Source of the DNA: Gammaproteobacteria bacterium
GTDB taxonomy: Bacteria > Pseudomonadota > Gammaproteobacteria > Pseudomonadales > Pseudohongiellaceae
Length of the DNA stretch: 19,239 nucleotides
Assembly (NCBI GenBank): GCA_003451715.1
Contig: DMJN01000208.1
Span: 2,906-22,144 of the forward strand
Direction: 5' to 3'
The notes under the pieces were generated by a model, which worked only from the letters and a program-made list of their open reading frames with translations, searched no databases and had not been told where the DNA came from. This document shows, in pieces, positions 14,030 to 19,239 of the stretch. Every line of letters begins with the position of its first letter. The first letter of the stretch is position 1. A program made the position numbers and the translations under genes.

Positions 14030-14312
14030 CCAAGCCTACCTAATGAGTTGACTGATAATCGATCCATTGCCTTGACGGTGCCTTTGGCAGCTGGGCCATT
14101 TCACGTTCAATAACGGGCTCCCTTAATCTTCTTCGATGAAGATGTGCGCCTTGGCACCACCTTTACCTACTCATTTTGACGGGAACTATGTGATGTAGAC
14201 ACACACATTAATTTATGGCTCAATCCGCACTGTCTGATTAATGTAGAACAGATTGCAAGAAGTGTATTTAAACGTGATATATCCTGGGGATGTTAGAAGG
14301 AAGTTGTAAGTC

Positions 14313-14744
14313 ATGTCAGTGTCAGATCAGCAAGACTCGAACGCACACCGGCTGTTGTTAGTCGACGACAGCAAGGAAATAACTGACATCCTGGAAGAGG
14401 TAGGAATCGACGCCGGTTATCAGGTATGTAGTGTTAACAAATTCGAATCTATAATTCCGCAATTCAGACAATTCGATCCTACGGTTATTTTCCTCGATCT
14501 CAACCTCGGCCCCGCCGAGGTTGCGGAAACAGATGAAACCCCCCGTGAAGGGCTGGAAATTCTAAAATACCTGTCTGCTGCTAATTCCAGAGCGAAGATT
14601 GTAATCGTCAGCGGGCTATCAAGAAGAACTCGCGAACTCAATCAACTCCTGGGTCGCGATCTAAATCTGCATATGCTTGGCGGTATCCCCAAGCCATTTG
14701 ATATCAAGAATGTGGAAGAAGTCCTGCTCAAACTCAAGCTGTGA
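14313..14744 (+). CDS. Stand-alone response-regulator receiver protein
   Basis: This 143-residue protein is a single receiver domain with no output domain. Acidic pocket Asp18/Asp19 (L-L-V-D-D-S), phospho-acceptor Asp62 (V-I-F-L-D-L-N-L), switch Ser100 (V-I-V-S-G) and Lys127 (I-P-K-P-F) are all present, so it should accept phosphate. After the acceptor Asp there is a stretch of about 14 residues rich in acidic residues (66-79) before the E-G-L-E-I-L helix, longer than in CheY-like proteins. No histidine kinase is in the window. The purine-rich AGAAGGAAG sits somewhat far (about 11 bases) from the ATG. The 283 bases before it hold nothing I can name. It probably relays phosphate to, or modulates, a partner encoded elsewhere. 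Confidence 0.88.
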   Translation: MSVSDQQDSNAHRLLLVDDSKEITDILEEVGIDAGYQVCSVNKFESIIPQFRQFDPTVIFLDLNLGPAEVAETDETPREGLEILKYLSAANSRAKIVIVSGLSRRTRELNQLLGRDLNLHMLGGIPKPFDIKNVEEVLLKLKL

Positions 14745-14792
14745 GCTGATCAGACATTTTCGCTGTTGACAATCACATCGTGTACACAGTAT

Positions 14793-14846
14793 CACTGCCG
14801 CGAATTGCTGGCTGGCAGCTCTGCATTGTATTCGCGGTTGTCAGTG
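14793..14846. repeat. Imperfect hairpin between convergent genes
   Basis: CCGCGAAT (14798-14805) pairs perfectly with ATTCGCGG (14830-14837). An outer CACTG/CAGTG pair (14793-14797 with 14842-14846) extends the stem past a bulge. It lies between the receiver gene and the convergent symporter gene, so a role in transcript ending is possible, but no T-run follows on either strand. Confidence 0.35.
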
Positions 14847-14929
14847 TGATGAGGGGCATTCCCAAGTACAAGAACTGAAAATGTGGAGCAGATCCCCAAT
14901 TTAGTCCTGCAAGCACTCGACGGTCGGAT

Positions 14930-16174
14930 TCAGTACTTCAATGGTTTGTCGAAGATTTTCCGATCAAACTCACCTTCCCAATTAGCCACGGCCGTCGATA
15001 CGGATAGATCTCCGCCGACATTAACACTGGTGCGCAACATGTCCAGAGGTCGGTCGAAGGGTAGAATGAAACCAATCACCCCGGCAATCTGTTCTGGAGA
15101 GATGCCAATCGTCTCCATCACCGCAGCCATCAGGAATAACGAGGCACCAGGTACTGCAGCAGTACCGATGGAAACCAGAGTCGTCGTCCCAGCAATGAGC
15201 ATGTAGTCGGTCAGGCTCAGATTGATACCAAACACCTGGGCGGCAAAAACCGACACGATGCCCACATAGAGGGCGGTTCCATCCATGTTTATAGTTGCAC
15301 CCAGTGGTAGCACGGTCGAAGCAACAATGGGTTTAATGCCCAAGTTCTCCTCCGCTACCGACATGGAAATGGGTAAAGTGGCGGAACTGGAGGAGGTGGA
15401 GAATGCCATCAACATCGCGTCACGTGCCCCACGGAAAAACATCACTGGAGACAGTTTAAACATCAGCTTCATGATGATCAGGCCATGCATAATAATCATG
15501 TGTGCAATACAACCTATCAGCACCGCCACTACAAGTGTAATGACATCCAACAAAGCAGCCGCACCTTGAGTACCTGCTGCCGTGGCGATCAAGGCAAATG
15601 CACCGAACGGAGCAACCTCCATCACCCAGTGAGTTATACGCAACATGACTTCGGTAGATGCCTCCATCAGATCGGCCACGGGTTTGCCTTTTTCACCGAT
15701 CGTGAGCAAGCTGACACCAATCAGCAAGGCGAAAAAGATAATTGCAAGCATGTCGCCTTCGGCAAGCGCTGCGATCGGATTGGCAGGGACTATGCCCATT
15801 AATGTTTCACCAATCGGAATTGTTTCCTGCACTACACCTGGTGCTGCAGCAGATAAATCTACATCAGACCCAGGCTGCATTACGGCAGCGAGAAACAAGC
15901 CAATACTAATTGCAACCAGTGTAGTGATTATATAGATAGCCAGTGTTTTAACGCCGAGAGAACCCAACTTGGAGGGATCACCCATTGAGACGATCCCTGC
16001 AACCAGCGTGACAAATACCAGCGGCACAACCACCATACGAATGAGGCGGATAAAGAGAGTACCTATCCACGCAACGCTTTCAGAGCCCGGTCCCCAGATG
16101 GCACCGACAATCACACCTAACACTATAGCTGCCAGAATGCGCTTCCACAGCGCTATCTCGAACCACATCCCCAT
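14930..16174 (-). CDS. Dicarboxylate/amino acid:cation symporter (DAACS, GltP/DctA family)
   Basis: This inner-membrane carrier has 414 residues, the usual family length. The hairpin-1 serine-rich motif S-T-S-S-S-S-A-T-L-P (259-268), the TM7 motif N-M-D-G-T (296-300) and the TM8 stretch D-R-P-L-D-M-L-R-T-S-V-N (374-385) are intact. By comparison with GltPh, Asp374, Asp378, Arg381, Thr382 and Asn385 correspond to the sodium- and substrate-binding residues, and the Arg favours an acidic substrate such as aspartate, glutamate or a C4-dicarboxylate. GGAG lies about 7 bases before the ATG. It is divergent from fpr across about 175 bases and appears monocistronic. Exact substrate and coupling ion (Na+ or H+) are not determined by the sequence. 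Confidence 0.94.
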   Translation of the reverse strand: MGMWFEIALWKRILAAIVLGVIVGAIWGPGSESVAWIGTLFIRLIRMVVVPLVFVTLVAGIVSMGDPSKLGSLGVKTLAIYIITTLVAISIGLFLAAVMQPGSDVDLSAAAPGVVQETIPIGETLMGIVPANPIAALAEGDMLAIIFFALLIGVSLLTIGEKGKPVADLMEASTEVMLRITHWVMEVAPFGAFALIATAAGTQGAAALLDVITLVVAVLIGCIAHMIIMHGLIIMKLMFKLSPVMFFRGARDAMLMAFSTSSSSATLPISMSVAEENLGIKPIVASTVLPLGATINMDGTALYVGIVSVFAAQVFGINLSLTDYMLIAGTTTLVSIGTAAVPGASLFLMAAVMETIGISPEQIAGVIGFILPFDRPLDMLRTSVNVGGDLSVSTAVANWEGEFDRKIFDKPLKY

Positions 16175-16348
16175 TCAATTCTCCAATATCTGCCAATTGC
16201 TGTACAAGATCGTTACTAGCTTCTATTGCTTGCTGATTGATTATCACACTGCAACACAGCGGCGCTTCCATGCCATTTAGAGCTTGCTAGGAGACTATAG
16301 AAATTCATACCATAGTTCCACTTAAAAGCGATGCATTAACAGGGCCGG

Positions 16349-17095
16349 ATGATGGCACAATGGATTCAAGGCACAGTAGTTGACAACATTCATCGGACCG
16401 AGAATCTGTTTTCGTTAAGGATCGACGCTGCTGTCGATGACTTCACTGCTGGTCAATTCACCAGCCTGGCAATCGATATCGACGGCGAACGTGTAGCGCG
16501 ACCCTATTCCTATCTAAGCTCGCCAGGCCAACGACCCCTGGAATTTTTCTGCTATACGGCCACCGACGGCCTGTTGTCAAACGCGCTTGTCAAGCTCGAT
16601 TCCGGTGATCAGCTTTGGATTAAACAGCAACCCACTGGCTTCTTTGTGCTGAGAGAGATTCCGGTAGCTGATGAACTCTGGATGTTAGGCACCGGAACCG
16701 GCATAGCTCCCTATATTTCAATTCTAAACACCTCCGAACCCTGGGATCGATTCCAACACATCGTGCTTGTGCAGGCAGTTCGTACCCAGGCTGACCTGCT
16801 CTATCAGGAAATGATTAAAACCTTCGAGAGCAAGTATCCAGACCAGTTTTCGTTTCAAGCTTACGTGAGCCGTGAACCGGTGCCCGGCACCATCACCGGA
16901 CGTGTACCCGCCTCCATCGAAAATGGTTCGCTGGAAGCAAGTGTCGGGCGTCAGCTGAATACAGAACTATCCCACATCATGTTATGTGGCAACCCGGACA
17001 TGGTGAAGGATACGGTCATAGTGCTGAAGGGCCGAGGCTTTAGAAAGCACCGCCGGCGCACGCCTGGACATATCACTGTTGAGAGCTTCTGGTAA
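16349..17095 (+). CDS. fpr: Ferredoxin/flavodoxin-NADP(+) reductase
   Basis: The 248 residues equal E. coli Fpr in length and layout. The FAD-binding barrel contains R-P-Y-S-Y-L-S-S-P, followed by G-F-F-V-L. The NADP domain has L-G-T-G-T-G-I-A-P-Y and L-C-G-N-P-D-M-V-K-D. The C-terminus reads R-R-R-T-P-G-H-I-T-V-E-S-F-W, close to the E. coli ending with terminal Trp. It transfers electrons between NADPH and ferredoxin or flavodoxin in the cytoplasm, serving iron-sulphur cluster repair and oxidative-stress defence. AGGG precedes the ATG; the second codon is also ATG and could be the real start. Its 3' end overlaps the convergent HAAS gene by 23 bases. No SoxS-type site was recognised upstream. 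Confidence 0.94.
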   Translation: MMAQWIQGTVVDNIHRTENLFSLRIDAAVDDFTAGQFTSLAIDIDGERVARPYSYLSSPGQRPLEFFCYTATDGLLSNALVKLDSGDQLWIKQQPTGFFVLREIPVADELWMLGTGTGIAPYISILNTSEPWDRFQHIVLVQAVRTQADLLYQEMIKTFESKYPDQFSFQAYVSREPVPGTITGRVPASIENGSLEASVGRQLNTELSHIMLCGNPDMVKDTVIVLKGRGFRKHRRRTPGHITVESFW

Positions 17096-18023
17096 AAGCC
17101 ACTTCCGCCTTCCGCCGCCAGTAGACGGCTACCGATATCAGAATGCCAATAATAATGAGCCACAACGCGAGGTTGAAAATGGAAAACAGGCTGTCGGGTA
17201 GTTCAGGATAAATACTTCGAAATGCCGAAGTGTCCATCCTCAGCGTAATAAGGCAGCCCGTTAACAGGATGGCTTCTGTAACAGTACGCAGGTATAACTG
17301 GGCGCGGCTCCAGTTCTGATCGATAACCAGGTAGACATACTGCGGAATCAGAAAGACCAATTGTATTTTCATCCAGAAAACCAGGGTATGAAAAGGATTA
17401 CGGGTTTGTCCCATCAACACGGCAGTGCTGTGCTCCAGATTCACCATGTTGAGAATAACCAACATGGTAATCGCAGCGACCACTGAGAAAATCGCTCCCC
17501 AGGCAGTAGCCAGCGCTTTATCTGGTGGCGCTGTTTTGGAAGGCGACCAGCTGTCCAGAAAATGATTCCGTTCGATGATCCTTTCGGCAAGAAAAAAGCC
17601 GCCGGTAATAATACCGATGATATAAATGTAGGTATTAACGAACATCCATACGATTGAAACATCCCCGATATCCAGCGTGAAGAAAAAATCGATGGCAATG
17701 AGAGCGATCAGAATTACGGTTGAAATGCTCAAAGAAGCAACAATCGCAGTCCTATAAAAGGGATAGAAATCAGGACCGATAAGCGAACGCCCCTTACCCT
17801 GATACTGCGCTGCGACTCGCAACGGATGACCGTAATCACTTAGCAATTGGATTATCGCAGCATCACCCTTTGCTGCGCCTGAAGTCTTTGGCATATCACT
17901 GATTTTGGCTTCAATATTTGTCTGTAATTCCTCAGCAATGTCGTTCCTGGATTCACTTGGAAGATAGCCTTTTACTTCGGCTATGTATTTCTCCAGGGGG
18001 GTTTGTTTATCAAACAGACTCAT
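17073..18023 (-). CDS. PadR-associated HAAS-type multi-pass membrane protein
   Basis: The 316-residue protein has a cytoplasmic N-terminal helical domain (about 7-80: Y-L-P-S-E-S-R-N-D-I-A-E-E-L, then D-Y-G-H-P-L-R-V-A-A-Q-Y) of the HAAS/DUF1700-like type that regularly accompanies PadR regulators. About six transmembrane helices follow (roughly 92-115, 123-146, 173-197, 213-234, 246-262 and 280-302). It probably senses or transmits an envelope signal to PadR, or is itself the controlled effector; no catalytic motif is visible. The ATG at 18023 overlaps the padR stop in an ATGA arrangement, so translation is coupled; a TTG farther upstream inside padR is unlikely. Its last 23 coding bases run antisense to the end of fpr. 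Confidence 0.82.
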   Translation of the reverse strand: MSLFDKQTPLEKYIAEVKGYLPSESRNDIAEELQTNIEAKISDMPKTSGAAKGDAAIIQLLSDYGHPLRVAAQYQGKGRSLIGPDFYPFYRTAIVASLSISTVILIALIAIDFFFTLDIGDVSIVWMFVNTYIYIIGIITGGFFLAERIIERNHFLDSWSPSKTAPPDKALATAWGAIFSVVAAITMLVILNMVNLEHSTAVLMGQTRNPFHTLVFWMKIQLVFLIPQYVYLVIDQNWSRAQLYLRTVTEAILLTGCLITLRMDTSAFRSIYPELPDSLFSIFNLALWLIIIGILISVAVYWRRKAEVAFTRSSQQ

Positions 18024-18352
18024 GTTCTTGTCTCCGCAATAGTTGTAATCGAGGTATTTAGCTTTTCCCAATCAGATTTAAGCACCGTCAGAATTTCCTT
18101 GCCTCGTTCAGAGATCTTATAGTAGTGCCGTTTTCGCCCTTCTTCGTTACTCCAACGACTATTCAATAATCCGTAGGTTTTCAGGCGCCTTACCAACGGA
18201 TAGAGGGTTCCCTCTTCGATATCGATATTTACCTCCGCCAGCGCCTTACGCAATGAATAGCCATATTGTTCATTTCTCAGCTCACTCAGTACGGCCAGGA
18301 TTAAGATGCCCCGACGCAGTTCCAGGCGCATGGCTTCGAGTTTTTCGCTCAT
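18020..18352 (-). CDS. PadR-family transcriptional regulator
   Basis: This 110-residue winged-helix regulator has the PadR N-terminal domain: L-R-R-G-I-L-I-L-A-V-L-S, then Y-G-Y-S-L-R-K-A-L, E-G-T-L-Y-P-L-V-R-R-L (recognition helix region, about 47-57) and the wing with G-R-K-R-H-Y-Y-K-I-S-E-R-G. A short C-terminal helix serves dimerisation, as in small class-2 PadR proteins. GGAG lies about 8 bases before the ATG. It is the first gene of a two-gene operon with the HAAS protein (ATGA overlap), and the palindromic control region at 18369-18416 lies just upstream, so autoregulation is likely. The ligand or signal is unknown. Confidence 0.92.
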   Translation of the reverse strand: MSEKLEAMRLELRRGILILAVLSELRNEQYGYSLRKALAEVNIDIEEGTLYPLVRRLKTYGLLNSRWSNEEGRKRHYYKISERGKEILTVLKSDWEKLNTSITTIAETRT

Positions 18353-18368
18353 TTGAAGTCTCCGCTGT

Positions 18369-18416
18369 ACTTACTATGTGCCGCACAGTGCATATACTGT
18401 ATACCACACAGTAAGT
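18369..18416 (-). promoter_or_regulatory. Palindromic operator/promoter region of the padR operon
   Basis: ACTTACTATGTG (18369-18380) and CACACAGTAAGT (18405-18416) are inverted copies with one mismatch, 24 bases apart. Between them lies a smaller pair, ACAGT (18385-18389) and ACTGT (18396-18400). The region is 17-64 bases before the padR start codon, where an autoregulatory PadR dimer pair would bind. A GTATAC stretch at 18399-18404 could form part of the -10 region. Confidence 0.6.
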
Positions 18417-18480
18417 GATAGCAAGCCTGTTCTTGTAGCTGAAGTTGAACCGGATCGGTAGGGTCGGATTTTTTTGTGTC

Positions 18481-19239
18481 TTATTGATATTGTTCAGGCA
18501 TTTTTCGAGCAGTACTTAACTGTTCGAAGCGGGCACCGATATCGATAAGGTCTTGTTCGCGAAAGGAAGGCGCGATCAGAGTTAATCCAATAGGCCTGCC
18601 GCTTGCTTCATATCCCATAGGGATAGTCAGCGCAGGGAAATTCGCCAGCGCGGCAACACCGGCATGGCGGTTGTTGATGGAGAGCAATACATCCAGGTTG
18701 GATTCATCGAACAACTGTTGCAGGGTCGTGCGAGCATTGGATTGCAGGTCGTCGGTCAGGGATGCCAATTCTGCCCCACTGAGTTCGAGAGCATCCATCA
18801 TATCGACGAGCCCCTGGCCGTACGGTGCACGTGTATCCATGTCGCTCTCATTAAAAGCTCGCAAAGAGGCTATGGAGTCAATCTGTACTTCATCTGCAGA
18901 ATAGGATTGAAGATAAAGCGCCAGGTCTCTCACCATCTCTCCGCCCAACAGCTCGCTGAAGCCTTCGCGACGTTCGTAATCCAACAGTACCTCAACAATG
19001 GCGGCACCATTCTCGGACAGCAAACCCAGAGCAGATTGATAGAACATGTCATCTGCAAAACTTTCCAACACACCAAGGCGTTTGCCAGTCAAATCCACTG
19101 TACGGTATTCCAGGGCGAAGTCGGCACTGAGTAAGGGCATCGCCAGATCATTCTCATCATAGCCGGTCATGGCATTGAACAAAGTCACCGCGTCAGCAAC
19201 CGAGCGAGTCATCGGGCCGGTTGTGTCCAGGGTTGCCGA
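18481..19239 (-). CDS. Amidase signature family protein (C-terminal part, cut by window edge)
   Basis: The frame is open to the right edge, so only the last 252 residues are seen. The visible beginning S-A-T-L-D-T-T-G-P-M-T-R-S-V-A-D-A is the segment just after the core amidase signature (S-x-D-x-x-G-P-x-x-R-S-V-x-D), and the end A-L-A-N-F-P-A-L-T-I-P-M-G...G-R-P-I-G-L-T-L-I-A is the conserved C-terminal part. The Ser-cisSer-Lys triad lies upstream, outside the window. These enzymes hydrolyse amide bonds. Context gives no sign of GatA; the sequence resembles stand-alone amidases, many of them exported, but the N-terminus is needed to say. The gene ends 64 bases before the PadR operator. Confidence 0.88.
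   Translation of the reverse strand, partial: SATLDTTGPMTRSVADAVTLFNAMTGYDENDLAMPLLSADFALEYRTVDLTGKRLGVLESFADDMFYQSALGLLSENGAAIVEVLLDYERREGFSELLGGEMVRDLALYLQSYSADEVQIDSIASLRAFNESDMDTRAPYGQGLVDMMDALELSGAELASLTDDLQSNARTTLQQLFDESNLDVLLSINNRHAGVAALANFPALTIPMGYEASGRPIGLTLIAPSFREQDLIDIGARFEQLSTARKMPEQYQ

Noticed and set aside
18395..18413. TACTG...CAGTA in the PadR promoter as a second LexA box
   Set aside because: The spacer between CTG and CAG is 9 bases, not 10, and is not TA-rich; it is better explained as part of the PadR palindrome.
18430..18480. Possible terminator with T-run after the amidase gene
   Set aside because: The T-run (about 18469-18476) is on the plus strand, whereas the amidase is transcribed on the minus strand; only a 4-bp stem could be drawn.

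Overview
The window looks like a chromosomal stretch of a free-living, probably marine gammaproteobacterium. This is inferred from three things: a gamma-type LexA box (CTG-N10-CAG), Fpr and Tag proteins close to the enterobacterial ones, and dispersed GGGGTCAG-core palindromes common in such genomes. No rRNA, tRNA, CRISPR array, phage gene or intact transposase is visible. The right edge cuts an amidase gene.

Layout. (1) 64-2433: a cytochrome P460-like lipoprotein (-), a 3-methyladenine glycosylase tag (+) behind a very good SOS box, a VOC/glyoxalase-fold protein (+) and a small PspB-like membrane protein (-) bracketed by two related palindromic repeat clusters. (2) 2697-7170, all minus strand: a strong terminator, a fumarylacetoacetate-hydrolase-family protein with a signal peptide, a degenerate receiver-like protein with a nitroreductase, and an FAD-linked 2-hydroxyacid dehydrogenase coupled to an SDR that lacks the catalytic Tyr and Lys. 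(3) 7341-7658: a DUF4156 lipoprotein. (4) 7980-14029, plus strand: an N-terminal stub of an RND/MMPL exporter, then a tight cassette made of a LolA-like periplasmic protein, two FtsX/MacB-type permeases, an ABC ATPase and an outer-membrane beta-barrel. (5) 14313-18352: a stand-alone response regulator (+), a dicarboxylate/amino-acid:cation symporter (-), ferredoxin-NADP reductase fpr (+) and a PadR/HAAS membrane-protein operon (-). (6) From 18481: the amidase C-terminus.

The most system-like part is 8884-14029. Its five genes have gaps or overlaps of -1 to 9 bp and supply parts for the inner membrane (permeases and ATPase), periplasm (LolA-like) and outer membrane (barrel). They read as one dedicated trans-envelope lipid or lipoprotein transport machine, parallel to but distinct from housekeeping LolCDE-LolA. 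The RND stub just upstream suggests that an RND exporter was once the motor, or an additional one, at this locus. The substrate cannot be read from the sequence.

Other points of interest are the SOS-type control of tag, the pseudo-receiver downstream of a nitroreductase, the exported FAH-fold protein, and the self-contained PadR/HAAS unit with a palindromic control region. Start codons were moved from TTG or GTG to internal ATGs where spacing, ribosome binding site or gene overlap favoured it.
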